From NCBI GenBank assembly GCA_033961575.1, contig CM066729.1, positions 97,529,001-97,593,000 on the forward strand: 64,000 bases of DNA, in the 5' to 3' direction. Below the pieces are notes generated by a model. That model was not told where the DNA came from. It did not search any database and worked only from the letters and a program-made list of their open reading frames with translations. Below are positions 44,651 to 56,465 of this stretch, piece after piece (the first letter of the stretch is position 1; each line of letters begins with the position of its first letter). This stretch comes from Aselliscus stoliczkanus. Its lineage: Eukaryota; Chordata; Mammalia; Chiroptera; Hipposideridae. A program made the translations under genes and the position numbers.

Positions 44651-46055
44651 TATGTGGGCTGTTATGGAGCAGTATCCATAACGTATTGGTAAAGAGAAAA
44701 ACAAGTGACATTTAGAAAATGTCCATTTAAGGGCTTTAAAAAGTAAATGAACCTGGAATATTCTGAAAGGCGTTGCAACAGTCATTATATCTGTGGTTAC
44801 CCACATTATTTACTCATAATGTTTGATTTTTTTAGAAATTACCATATGCATATATTACTTCTTCAAATAAGTAGAACTGCTTTTTAAAACAAATTATCTT
44901 GGCAAAAATAGATTCACATTTCTCTTATTATATACATATAATTCTTGGTCAAGAACCTGCTGTATTCTTAGTTCAATCCTAAACATTTTTAAAAATAACT
45001 CTAAAAGTGTGATAAGGAAATTATGCTAGGTTTAAGCTGATGATGGCACAAGCTTCTTAAACTGTACAGTTGTTTGATTTTTTTTTTTCCTTCCAACTCA
45101 TCCTTAGACAGATCTCTGGCCTGAGCTGAGTCTTGCAAACAAAACCACATGGTCTCATTACTGAATGCCCAGTTGGTTTCTAAACAAGGATCTGTAACTG
45201 GTGTGCCAGCTTCTACTACTCTGCTTCAGCTCCCACTGCTCATCAATAAACCATGATGTGCTACACAGAACCCTGTGCCTTGAGGCCAGCCTGTCAGTGA
45301 TGGCAGACCATGAAAAATTATGTGTTCAACTCATCGCAGAGAACATCCAGAGGAAAAACAACAACACACATTTTTCAAAGGACTAGTCCTAACTTAAAAG
45401 CAGCAACAAAATAAACAGAGTGAGAGAGAAACAGGCCCATAAGTGAACATAAAAATATACACAGTTTTAAAAGGTGATAATGAGCATGAATATTTTGGGT
45501 TTCACATGCAATTTGCTCCATTTCTCCATGAAAGTGAACAGTGTATACCAATGTAAAGCGTATCCTTTGAACAAATCTGTAAACAGACAGTGCTTTCTGT
45601 CTTTAAGTATATGATTGTGCTACTGTTAGCATTTCATAATTGTAAGGAGCTTAGAAAGAAAATGAATGTATAGGTATCTGGATCAGTATACTCTTCAGCA
45701 ACCTTAATTTCCTTGTTGATTAAAGAATATCACATGTAACTGCACTTGACTATATTTTCCTACTTAACTCTAGAAATAATTTAATTTTAACTGAAAAATT
45801 TTTATTTTATCTTCTCGATTTATATGGTTTCCCTCTGTTTTTCAATTGTATCTTTTGTCCAGACCATCCCCTTTTAAAGTATTGCTCAAGAGGAAATTAG
45901 AAAATGTTTCCTGATTTGATAGATGAATTGTTCCCCCCTAACCAAATTGAATTATTGCCAGATAAGGAAGGAATGCTTAACAATACTAACTGAAGTGAGA
46001 ATGTACCAAAAATAATTTTTCTTTATAATTATATATTTAAATGGATGCTATTTCT
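44651..46055. other. Non-coding sequence
   Basis: 45080-45360 is higher in complexity and GC than its flanks and holds a 61-codon open frame, but no family could be recognised. The remainder is AT-rich. Confidence 0.4.
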
Positions 46056-46059
46056 ATGT

Positions 46060-46650
46060 CTATAATCAATAGACATTTATTAGTCACTTTCTAGATGTCA
46101 ATATGAAAAATGAAAGAGGGACCAGAATAAGAGTTTTCTGTACTTGAAGCATTTACTTTACAGCTAATGGATGTTTACATTACTGAAAGCTTATAATCCA
46201 ATGCGTTATGTTTACAATAGCTGTAGGTAAAGCCTGCTTTGGATTGGCTATGCAGAGAACAATCAATTCCATGTGGGGGTTAGGAAAGGAAGTAGCAAAG
46301 CAGAGCTGGGCTGGATGAATGGAATTCTGTCAGGAACACAGGATGAAAGGCATGTTAAGTGGAGTGTGAGTAGCATGGGCCAAAGAGCAAAGTTATCTGT
46401 GCTTCACTGAAAAATGGTAGTCATAGCTAGTACTAAGGGTGCTTAAGTGTCAGTGATCATCAAGAAAGGTTGACCAGGAGGTTCAGGTCATTTCAGACCT
46501 GGCAGACACTGAAAATTACTTTGGAGACATTGAGGATTGTAAGATAGTCAGTGAATTATTAAGTGTGCACTTGTTAATTCTAGAAGCAGAATGAATGACA
46601 AGTTATGATGAAAGAGTTGGAGCCAAGGTTGGAAATAACAAAGGCCTACT
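46060..46650 (-). repeat. L2 LINE, long 3' copy (diverged)
   Basis: 'agacatttattagtcactttctagatgtcaatatgaaaaatg' begins as the reversed L2 3' end. Later 'gagctgggctggatgaatggaattctgtcaggaacacaggatgaaaggcatg' and 'ggttcaggtcatttcagacctggcagacactg' occupy the same order as in the other two long L2 copies. Call made on order of blocks. Confidence 0.6.
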
Positions 46651-46679
46651 TCATGGTCATTCTCGTAAGGCAATTTGGT

Positions 46680-46890
46680 TAGGCCTCAGGAGTCTGGTTC
46701 AAGCTCTGACTGCCCTACATTCTAGCTGGGCACCCTGCATGGTTCTCTAATCTTCTGAAGACTCTGTTTCTTCATTCATAAAATGGGAGTGAAATCTGGA
46801 CCTGCCTTTTGGGGTTACTGTGAGAAATAAAGGGTATGATGCTGAGAAAATACTAGTCCTAGTCCCTGGCACATGGTAACTACACACTCA
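46680..46890 (+). repeat. MIR SINE
   Basis: 'gagtctggttcaagctctgactgccc...ctaatcttctgaagactctgtttcttcattcataaaatgggagtgaaatctggacctgccttttggggttactgtgagaaataaa' and '...agtccctggcacatggtaactacac' follow the MIRb consensus. Confidence 0.85.
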
Positions 46891-46956
46891 ACTGTAGCAG
46901 GGAAGAAAGAAGCGCTTTCCCTAGCATTGCTATTAACTGCAGAAAACAAAATATCA

Positions 46957-47039
46957 TGGCTTGGGAAGCCAGCGGCCCCGATTCAGGTCCCACATATGAG
47001 GGCCAGTGACACTGCCCTCAAAAAAAAAAAAAAAAAAAG
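46957..47039 (+). mobile_element. 5'-truncated short-form SINE
   Basis: Begins at 'tggcttgggaagccagcggccccg', missing the first 35 or so bases of the head. It runs 'ttcaggtcccacatatgagggccagtgacactgccctc' into about 20 A. The duplication acaaaatatca is at 46946-46956 and 47040-47050. Confidence 0.94.
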
Positions 47040-47050
47040 ACAAAATATCA

Positions 47051-48398
47051 GTCCCCAACAAAAAGACTCTTACCACATTTGAAGAAAATATTTGATTTAC
47101 TCAGTGCTTTTAGACAGAGGAAAAAACTCTTATCTTTGGAAAAAGCTTTCCTTTGTAGATCTTCATATACATGACTTGAAGTGTTTTAGTATTTGTTTAT
47201 TGTTTGTTTTAATTCCAAGAAGGAAATGCAATTCAATACAGGAATAATGACTTTCCCTTCCAAATACCTGCATCATCATTTATTCAGGCTGCTTATTCCT
47301 CCAACAAAAGGTGTCCTATTTTCTTTTCTCTGTAAAATGTGACTATGCAAGCATCAAAGCGAGTAGGGAAAAACGCATTTTTAAAACTCTGCGTTGTGCA
47401 CTGTGCACAACGACCTGGTGCCTCTTGGTGTGTGAGAGGGGGTCTCCAATCTTTGTTTGTGAGCCGCATGCGTCATTGGCAACGGGAGTGAATGTGTCCT
47501 TTGAGACGCACTCATGTGTACAGCCAGGCAGAGCTGTACTTAAGTCTATTTTCACCAGTGCCTTTGGAGCAGCTGTCACAGAATTCAGACACAGAAAATG
47601 GAGAGCACATACTAAATGGGAGGTGCTTACCTCAATTTTATTCTTCTAAACATCCTTTTGTGCTAAAGAAACTGATTGCAAGTATCCATTGTTAGACGCA
47701 GCACAACTTTCAGGTCCAAAGTAAATGTTCAAGGAATTTACTTTTAAAAGCTTACTTTGGAAACACTGAAATGAAATTTATTTTCTGAGCATTACTCAAC
47801 CTAGTTACAGGATTAATAAGGAGTATGCCATTTTAAACTTACCTTTTCCCACCCCTCTCTGCTCCCTCTCTCCCACCCATACACCCCCGCCACACACAAA
47901 ATTCAATGGGAAAAGCAGTTGCTTAAAGCTGCCTGTGATAAAGGTACCCATGTGAATTAATGGTGAAACCAGAAAGAGGCTGATATCTATATCAAGGGAC
48001 AATATTTTAAGAATTCATGAATTTTCCTTTACTTATTCATTGGCAGAGGTTAAGTGTGAGTTGTTTTATGAAATACTGTATGCTTTGATCAGTCTCAAGT
48101 TGGCTGTGTTGACTGACCTCATCTCTCTCATGTGAAATACAATCCAGAAAAACAAAGGAAAAAACCAACAAACTTCCGTTGCCAAGATGTGCAACTGTGA
48201 TCAATTTGAAATTAAACTTTATCTATATGAAAATAGCTTTTGAAATTCATAACAACACTTATTGGCACCCATGCGTGATCTCCAATGACTACGGCCTGAG
48301 ATGATGGCACAGTGTGACAGGGTGAGCATCAAACATGATTCTGAAGATTTCCATTCTAGTTTGGGTTTGCCATTGGTGATCAGTGTTGCATGGTTTAT
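47051..48398. other. Unique non-coding sequence with a CpG-bearing patch
   Basis: The 47350-47520 patch has about eight CpGs, high for this window, a 21-bp near-perfect palindrome at 47392-47412, and a 112-codon open frame (47311-47649) with no recognisable domain. No promoter elements are evident. The remainder has no recognised feature. Confidence 0.45.
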
Positions 48399-48411
48399 AG
48401 CAGTATTTCTT

Positions 48412-48893
48412 TTAAAATTTTTTTTTTTTTAAAGATTTTATCGGGGAATTGGGGGAGGAGAACAGCGTTGGGGAACAGGGGAAGAGGAACAGACAAGTTG
48501 CTGTCCTTTTGTTCTTCAGTCTAGTTGTGGAGGACGTTGCTTCACTGGCCCATGTTGGTATTATCATTGCGCTCTTACCGGGTGAGGCAGTCACTCGCCG
48601 GCCATTGGGTAGCCTCTGACAGCAGCTCTTGGCAGCTCACGCTGGCTGCTGGCCGCCTCACGCCGGCTGCTGGCTGCTCATGGTAGCTCATGGCAGCCCT
48701 CTGCAGACCCACTGCAACCTACCCGGTCACCAGTGACTTTCAGCAGCCCAGCTCCAGGTGGAGCTGTTGTTCACCATCTTAGCTGTAGAAGGCAGTGTCA
48801 CTGACCCTCATGTGGGATCCGAACTGGGGCCCTGATGCTCAAAGCTGGCGTCCCAAGCCAACTCTTAACCAACACGTCAATTGGCGGACCCTA
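48412..48893 (-). mobile_element. Full-length long-form tRNA-headed SINE
   Basis: Tail at left (attttttttttttaaagattttatcggggaattgggggag), head at right (gggtccgccaattgacgtgttggttaagagttggcttggg on the minus strand). The duplication agcagtatttctt (48399-48411) and aacagcatttctt (48895-48907) has two mismatches, so it is an older copy. Confidence 0.94.
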
Positions 48894-48907
48894 AAACAGC
48901 ATTTCTT

Positions 48908-49160
48908 CACCAAATATTTACTCTGAACCCACTGTGTGTCAAGCAAGTTTGAGGTCCTAGGGAACACCACATCTAAGTCCCCCATCTCTTTGGCTTTCAC
49001 TTTTAATGAGAAAAACAAATTGTTAAAGTCAAGACAGTTTCAGATGACAATACATGCTGTGCAGATGATAAAAGAAGGAATGACTGGTGGGTATTACTGA
49101 AAGTGGGGTTTAGATAGCATCTCTGAGAAGTAGATATTTAATTATGTCCTTTGATACATC
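48908..49160 (-). repeat. L2 LINE fragment
   Basis: 'accaaatatttactctgaacccactgtgtgtcaagcaagtttgaggtcctagggaac' is the reversed L2 3' end, followed by 'tctctttggctttcacttttaatgag' and 'gtgctgtgcagatgataaaagaagg'-like segments. The SINE at 48412-48893 sits at its edge. Confidence 0.7.
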
Positions 49161-49535
49161 ACCTAGATCAATAAGACTGCATCTTAAGAGTAAAATGGAC
49201 ATAAAAGTAATTTCCATGCATACCATATAGGATATTTGTAAGAATAAAATATGATGATATATAAATCAAAACTAAGTTCAGTATATTTATGTAATGTATG
49301 AGTTATACACAATAAATAATATATTATCTAATGTATTCAAATAAATGAATATGTAAAGAGTCATAGAAATAAAACAGCACTATTAAGCAGACAAACAGAT
49401 TTTTTCAGGAGGAAGTGAATTTTCTTTAGTTGTCAAATTGTTATTCCTTTTGCCATTTTCTGTTAAAAGCCTTTAGATCAACATGCTAAATATTGCAAAG
49501 CAGTCTCCCTTCTCTAATCTTGGTTAATGCGAGCT
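49161..49535. other. AT-rich non-coding sequence
   Basis: No gene or clear repeat. Confidence 0.4.
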
Positions 49536-49539
49536 CTAT

Positions 49540-49930
49540 ATTGAGAGAACAGAGATTGAAATCTAAGCTTTACTAGTTAGTATCTGTGCATCCTTGGTAA
49601 GTTAGCTTCTCTGTGCACCAATTTTTTGGAATCTTCTTTCAATTCCAATTTTAAGAGCTTAGAACACCGATAGAACTTGTATTCAGCTTTCTCTAGCTCA
49701 TAGGCAGAGTTTGCATGAAATAAAATTACTCATTAACGTTATTGTTGCTATCAGTGAAGTTTTACTGATGGAGACCCAACATCTGCTCCCTGATAAAAAT
49801 AAGGCAAATGATGGAGCCTTAGCTACTGGATGCCATGTGGTTCTACTGTGAGGAAGTCTTGACCTTGAATCATTCTTTTTCCTGAACTTTTCTTTCCTTC
49901 CAAATCTGTAAAATGTGGGTTACAAAACAT
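49540..49930 (+). repeat. MIR fragments
   Basis: 'gagattgaaatctaagctttactagttagtatctgtgcatccttggtaagttagcttctctgtg' (about 49550-49618) is the 5'-middle of MIR. 'aaatctgtaaaatgtgggttacaaaac' (about 49901-49928) is the piece that normally follows. They may be one element split by later insertion or two copies. Confidence 0.65.
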
Positions 49931-50094
49931 TCATTACTACCACTCCCCACCCACCCCCAAATATCCATCCTCCACATGACGAACAGGTTAATATTTTTTA
50001 AATATAAATTGGACTATTTCCCACTGAATGCCGTCCAGGGCACTTAGAAAGCTAACTTAACTTTTCCCGAGGCCTATGTAGAGCTACATTTTAG

Positions 50095-50250
50095 TCTTTT
50101 TGGGTTTCTTGTCTGGTTCCTCCAACTGACTATCAGCTTCATTAGGCTAAAAACCATCACCTCATTCTTTTCCGTGATTTTACTCTGAGAAATTAGCCTA
50201 TAATAGAAGTCCAATAAATATGTGTTACATGAATGAATGATGAATGAATG
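50095..50250 (+). repeat. L2 LINE 3' end
   Basis: 'cttcattaggctaaaaaccatcacctcattcttttccgtgattttactctgagaaattagcctataatagaagtccaataaatatgtgttacatgaatgaatg' follows the L2 3' end and its TGAATGAATG terminal repeat. Confidence 0.75.
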
Positions 50251-51815
50251 GATAGCAATTATACAATATAATCATAATAAACTTGCTTTTCCTTCTTTTG
50301 ACAAACAGATACTTAAAAGTGGGTTATTTTCCTTCTTTCCACAGTTCAGTTAAAAATGATGGTGCTCTTTTTTTGTTTTAAAAAGAAATACAATGAAGAG
50401 TCAACACATATCCCTGTACCATGTCAGCCCTTTTCTCTGTCCCATGCTCTTTAGTTCCAATTTCTTTTCTTTCTATTTTATCTTTCTCAGTTTTCTTTCC
50501 TATTCAACCTATTTCCTACTATGCTAGAAACAAAGCTTTTGTGTATTCTTTATTTTACTGCAACTCAAGGCTCTAACTTTATTTATATGGTGTTCAGCAG
50601 TTTAAAAGACTTACTGAGACCTTCAACAGTTTCATGAGTTTGTGAGTTTCTGAATGTTTGGAACTGTTTTATTCAAGTTCACATTCACTATATTTCTTAG
50701 CACAATAACTAAAATATATTAGAAATTCACTTTTTTTATTTAAATAGAAGGCACCAAGGTTATTATTAATGAAAATAAACCAGTCTAAACGTTTATATCA
50801 AAAAAGGAATACACTAGACCAAACAGTATATGGAAGGAAGTTTTTTTAAAGTTTAAGATTGCAGATTACAAAAATTTCTCCAGGAGTGATCTTCCAGATT
50901 GGACTAAGTTGCATCATTTCCATATTTCAATGATAAATAAGATGGTACATGTTTTGTTTGTTTTTTAAAATAGTAGAAAGTAGGGGATAGTAGAGAGAAA
51001 AGTAGAAATATAAAAATTCAGACTGGTTTACCCCACAAATCTATAATTCAGATTGTCTAATAGCGCACAGATTTTCTCCCCTATTACTTTTTCAGATAAC
51101 CATGGGAGAACTCCTTGTTTTTCTATACAGTATTTGAGGAAAAAATTTGGGATTGCCTCAGTTTGAGCATCTCTCTTTCTCTTCAATATGTATCCTTTAG
51201 GGAAGCAGTCATATCTTTGTGCTGATCCTGAAGCAGAGTGTCCATTCCAGAGGTTGGAGGACAGCTGTGTAACATCCAGCAGTCCTTAGCCTTGCTTTCC
51301 TGAGGACCAAGGTTAGTCATGGCACCCAGGGTTCTGGGTGATGATGGCAGGTCTGCCTGATTAGTAAGATCAGCTTCTTAGAGTCTTCTTCAATGTGTTT
51401 AAGATCCTAACGTTTTCAGAAAGAAATGTTCCAAGACCATCATATAAGAAAAATGATGACCTTTTCATTCCCTTTTATTCATTAAAATAGGCGCATAGCT
51501 ATGAAGCCCACAATTAGCACTTCCAGAAAGATGAGGAAATAATAGTTGATCTGCCCATCAACAGCTTGCCTCAGCACATTGACCCTCAAATTCCATAGAA
51601 AGTTATTTGGAACACAGCCACCTCTATTGCATCATTAGAATTATGGGTTTTTTTGTTTTTTCCTTCCTGGCTTACTATATCTAATAGAGATTATTTATAA
51701 GTAGGTGCCAATAGGTGTCATGGAATATCAAGAATCTTACTGCCCAAAGAGAAGGAGATGTAACCAATGAATTAAACAAAAAAGAACACCTATAAGGTCC
51801 TTATTGTTTTCTAAG
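50251..51815. other. Non-coding sequence
   Basis: No gene. 51180-51410 is higher-complexity and GC-richer, with no recognised family. The rest is AT-rich. Confidence 0.4.
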
Positions 51816-51819
51816 TTCT

Positions 51820-51985
51820 ATATATATATACTCATTAATATGCACAGATTTTCTGTGAATTAGGTGTTAGTATTGTTCTTATTGTACATATGAGGAGAGT
51901 GAGACTTGGAGAGGTTAAGTAATTTGCACAGCTACTAAGTAACAGAATTAGCATCTGAAGGAAACAGACTGACTCAACCTTTTCT
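51820..51985 (+). repeat. MIR SINE
   Basis: 'tgaattaggtgttagtattgttcttattgtacatatgaggagagtgagacttggagaggttaagtaatttgcacagctactaagtaacagaattagc' is a clear MIR core. Confidence 0.88.
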
Positions 51986-52239
51986 AAACCACCCCACTGT
52001 ACTGAAATAAAGAACATAATATTTAGAGGAAAACAAACACTTATTTGTAATTTAAGAATTGATAGTCAAATACCATAGTCTTTTTTGTACATGCTTATTT
52101 GTTGGTTTGAACATTGAAGATAATCATACTGAGGAAAATGGAAATCTATTACTTCTTTTATTTTACCTGTCACTCTCATTTAAGTTTTTAGTTTATTCCT
52201 ATAAGTGAGATTTATTTTCTTATAAAACCAATAATGCTA

Positions 52240-52675
52240 ACTGATGGCTGCTGGATGGGAGGGCGGTTCGGGGATGGGAGAGAAGATGAAAGATTAGAAA
52301 GTACGAATTGGTAGTCACAGTATAGTCACAGGGATGTGAAATACAGTTTGGGAAATATAATCAACTGTTGTTTAGATTATGGAGGGTGCTAGATGGGTAC
52401 TGGACTTATGGGGGAAATCACTGCACAGATTGTGTGGATGCCTGACCACTGCACTATACACCTGAAGAGCTGATGTAGAATAATATTGAATGTTAAATAT
52501 ATTCACAAGATGGAAAGTACAGCATAGGGAATATAGTCAATGGTATAGTAACAGTTATACACGACGTCAGAGGGATAGAAAGCTGGGGACGGGGTTAATT
52601 ACTTTGTGAGGGGTATAAATGTCCAATTATTATATTGTTTTTATACAACTGAAACTAATAATAATTTTTTCTTTT
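52240..52675 (+). mobile_element. LINE-1 3' UTR, 5'-truncated
   Basis: 'ggctgctggatgggagggcggttcggggatgggagag', 'cacagggatgtgaaatacagtttgggaaatataatc' and 'ggtactggacttatgggggaaatcactgc...caccactgcactatacacctgaagagctgatgt' are followed by a second such unit 'agtacagcatagggaatatagtcaatgg...ttatacaactgaaactaataa'. This is the same 3' UTR family as the plus-strand LINE-1 at 37192-40382. Confidence 0.88.
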
Positions 52676-52894
52676 AAGCTAGCAGTACTGGGAGTTATGT
52701 ATACACTGCTTGTCCAATGAAAGTTTTTGTTCATATCTTGTCTTTGGAGTTTTTTCCATCAATTCACTTCCATGCTCTCTGACAGGTGAAAACTTTATTG
52801 TGTGAAAATTCACCTTGAATATAAACATCTATACTATTTCCATTTCAAGATTCATTTGTCTGTGCTATTTGTTTATTCATTTCACAGTTGTGTA

Positions 52895-53865
52895 TCACTG
52901 AATATATTTATTGAATACCTATTGAACAATATATTAAATACTGTTCTAGGTGCTGGTGATTAAAAAAAAAAAGATGAGACCTGCAAGTCTTGTTCTCAAG
53001 AAGCTTATATTCCAGTGGAGTGAGACAACACTCAATATGTGTTAAAATAAATATATCAGGCAAGTTCAGATAATAAAAAGTGGGGGGAAAAAATAGACCA
53101 GAAAGATGTGAGTAAAGTTAGGTAAACCAAAGCTATCATTACTGAATAGGGCTAGATAAAGGTGTCAGGAAAGAGCTTTGTGGTGCGGCAACATTTGAGT
53201 CAGGACCTAAGATGAGCCGGAGCCAGTTCATCCAAGACAGGAATAGTGCATTCCAGACAGAAAAGTCTATGTGCAGAGGCACATATGAGCTTGGCCTACT
53301 ACTTTAAAATAAAGGTCAATGTGAACAAGAGGAAAACTGGCGAAAATTATGGTTTCAAACGAAGGATATTGCTGGCCATGTTAAGAGATTTCCATTTTAT
53401 TCCAAGTATAAAGGAAAGTCATTATCAGTTATAAGCATAAAACTAAGTCTAACTTTTATTTTTAGCCACTCTGGTTGCTTTCTGGGGAACGGATTTAGAA
53501 GAAACTTGCAGAGAAGCAGGGAGACTAGTTAGAAGGCAATTGCAGTGGTTCAGGAGAGAGAATTAGGGTGCTTGGAGGAAGGGGGTATCTGTAGGCATGT
53601 AGAGAAGTAGAGATATATTTTGTTGACAGAACAAACAATACTTGATTGAACGGGTGTGTGAAATGCAGAAATTGGAGAATGGGGTGGGGAGTCAGGAATG
53701 ACTTCAGGTTTTTGGCTTGCAAGATGAGGTACAGGATGGTATTCTTTAGTGAGATTTAGCATGGAAAGTTCATGGAAATCAAGATTTCCTATTTTGGACA
53801 TGGTAAGCTGGAGGGACCAATTAGGCCTCAAAGATACGGCAAATATTTATATGTGAATCAGATTA
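52895..53865 (-). repeat. L2 LINE, long 3' copy
   Basis: Reversed L2 3' end 'tatttattgaatacctattgaacaatatattaaatactgttctaggtgctggtgatt' is followed by 'gaagcttatattccagtggagtg', 'gcaacatttgagtcaggacctaag', 'agtgcattccagacagaaaag', 'gccatgttaagagatttccattttattcc', 'gcagggagactagttagaaggcaattgcagtggttcagg' and 'gtcaggaatgacttcaggtttttggc'. Open frames inside (for example 53550-53831) are incidental. Confidence 0.85.
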
Positions 53866-54214
53866 GTGTTTTGAGATGTAATGCAAGAGTTCTTTTTTTT
53901 CAAAAGCTTTCTAATGTATAAGCATTAATTTAAGTCCCAATATCTTTGAATTGCCTAAATGTGCTAAAAATATCCTTTATGACCAAAGACATTTACTGTT
54001 TTAACATACAAGTGTTATTTCTTAAATATTCATAAGAGAATACTCCTATATGTTTCCTAGCTGCTATAATATTGTCTCAGAAATTCTATTATTGGCATTT
54101 ATTACTTGTATCTGAAAATAATCCAACATATAAACTTGCTTGAAATATTCAAAATACACATATTGGTGAAGTGTTGCTTCACATTCAGCATGTATCACTT
54201 GGGAAAAAAAAAGT

Positions 54215-56013
54215 CTGGACTTAGAGTTTCTGGTTCAGGGTATAAAGAGCTTAGAGGTCAACAATTCATCTTAACAACAGATAAAAACCTAAACAAAAGA
54301 AAAGAATCAACAACTCTTCTTCGACCTGTCAGAGAAGTGAGGTCACAGGGCAAACTTCTGCCCACAAATTGGAGAGACAGGCAGATACAGAGAGTTACAA
54401 CTTCCTGGATCAGAAACCCACCCTCAGAATCCCTGGTTCCTCCTCAAGGACCAAAAACAGGGTAAGGAAAACCTGAACTGTGATTGATGAGTTGCTGGCT
54501 GCCCATTGTGGACAAATCTGAGAGTTAAAAACTCCAGGGGGACTCAGTCATAAGGGGGCCCCCACAATATTGTAAGATTAACCTTCAGAAGTTCAACCAG
54601 CTTCCTATAGTAAATAGAGAAAAATCCTCTTGGGCTTCCTGCGAGGGGAGGGGAAAGAAAGCCATTTTGAAAGAAGCCAGAGTATTCTGTTATTCTTAAC
54701 AAACGTGGCCTCAGGAGAAACTATTTAACCAGAGCCTATCCTGTTGGGTTTTTCTCAGTCCCTAACCTGACAGGGGAGAGAAAAACACCAAATGATAGCC
54801 TCCACTAGATATCCTGTCCCAGCTAAGGAAGGAGAAGAGGGGAAACAGAAAAGCACAGGTAAAACTCACAATCAGGGCACAAGTTAACCAAATGACTAAG
54901 GCCTAATCGTTGGTCTGTGGAATGCTGTCTCTCCCCGATGCCTTATAGCCACATTACTAAAAACTTATTTACCAGAGTTCCTTTCACTCAGTACATCAAA
55001 TTGGGTATCAAGAAAAAATTATGAGTTATACTACAAGACAAAAAAAATACAGTTTGAAGAGACTGAACAAGGATCAAAGCCAGAGACAGATATTGGAAGG
55101 ATGCTGGAATTATCAGATTGATAATTTAAAACAACTCTAATTAACATGCCAAGGGCTCTAATATATAAAGGAAAAAACATGAAAAACAGATAGGTAAGGT
55201 AAGCAGAGAGATGGAAACTCAAAGAAAGAATCAAAAAGAAATGCTAGAGATTAAAAACACTGCAACAGAAATAAAGAATACTTGGATGGACTCCTCAATA
55301 GGCTTACTAGAGCTGAAGAAAGAATCTCTAAGCTTGAGCATATGATAATATGAACTTCCAAAACTGAAATACAAAAAGAAAAATGATAAAAACAGAACAG
55401 ATTGTCCAAGAATTGTGGGATAATTACAAGAGATGTGACATATGCATAATGGGAATACCAAAGGGAAAGAAGGATACAAAGGCACAAAAGCAATATTTGA
55501 AGCAATTATGACTACGAATTTCTCCAAAATGATTAATGTCAGACATAAAACCACAGATCCAGGAAGCTCAGAAAACACCAAGTAGAATAAACACAAAAAT
55601 AAAACAAAATAAAATGATTAAAACAAAAAAAAAACTGGCATGCTACACCTAGGCATATTATATTCAAACTACAGAGAATTAAAGAGAAAGAAAACAATTT
55701 TTTGTAAAGGGGAAAAAATCCTTATATTGAGAGGAGCAAAGAGGAGCAAAGATAGGAATTATATATGATTTCTCCTCAGAAATTATGGAGACAAGAAAAC
55801 AGTGGAGTGATATTTCGGGTGTTGAGAGGAAAAGAAGAAAAAAAAACACCCAGAATTCTGTACCCTATAAAATTATCTTTCAAAACTGAAGGAAGAATAA
55901 AGATTTCTTAGACAAACAAAAATTGAGGGAATTTGTTGTCAGTAGACCTGCCTTGCAAAAATTGTTAAAAGAAGTTATTTAGAGAGAAGGAAAATAACAT
56001 AGGTCAAAAACTC

Positions 56014-56066
<53 letters not shown>

Positions 56067-56135
56067 AGAACACTAGAGAAGGAATAAGTGAGAGTAAAAT
56101 AAAAACTTGCTTTTCCTTGTTCTATTACATAATAA
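54215..56135 (+). mobile_element. HAL1-like element (LINE-1 derivative with ORF1 only), decayed
   Basis: An L1-type layout with no ORF2. The 5' region holds 'ccagagtattctgttattcttaac', then a decayed ORF1-like stretch ('gaaatgctagagattaaaaacactgcaacagaaataaagaatacttggatgga', 'aagaattgtgggataattacaagagatgtgacatatgcataatgggaatacca', 'cttagacaaacaaaaattgagggaatttgttgtcagtagacctgccttgcaaaaattgttaaaagaag'). It leads straight to 'gaagaacactagagaaggaataagtgagagtaaaataaaa', which resembles the HAL1 3' end. Many stops, no coding capacity. Limits approximate. Confidence 0.7.
56016..56062. repeat. (TA)n microsatellite
   Basis: About 23 perfect TA units inside the HAL1-like 3' region. Confidence 0.95.
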
Positions 56136-56261
56136 AGTACACTTTGAATCTGTCTCATAATAGGATATTGGAGAATAAGGGAAATTTGAAACTAGTTTGC
56201 TTGGATTCTCACTGAGTACTTTAAGGCTAGAGTTTATAATAAATATAAAATTATCCAAAGG

Positions 56262-56465
56262 CAATGGTGTGCTGGCAAATGGTTAACAACTGGCTCTCTG
56301 GGGAAAAGACCATGACTTACAGTGTTAGCTGATTTTCATGGTGTAAATACTTCCACTATGGAGGATTTCAAGGTACTGACATGATATGGAGCTGGGAACA
56401 CATGTGAAGTATTGGCTTTCTTGGAGCCAGTTTATGAGACTCTCACACATCACTGTCTAAACACT
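56262..56465 (+). mobile_element. hAT-like non-autonomous DNA transposon
   Basis: Left end CAATGGTGTGCTGGCAAATGG; right end, reversed, CAGTGATGTGTGAGAGTCTC. The first 10 bases match at 8 positions. Flanking 8-mers tccaaagg (56254-56261) and tctaaaca (56466-56473) agree at 5 of 8, as expected for an old hAT duplication. The interior 'ggttaacaactggctctctggggaaaagaccatgac' looks like a recurrent mammalian repeat whose formal name I cannot assign. Confidence 0.6.

Noticed and set aside
47311..47649. 112-codon open frame in a CpG-bearing patch, considered as a gene or promoter
   Set aside because: No domain, TATA box or neighbouring exon seen. CpG density is only locally raised and falls well short of a CpG island.
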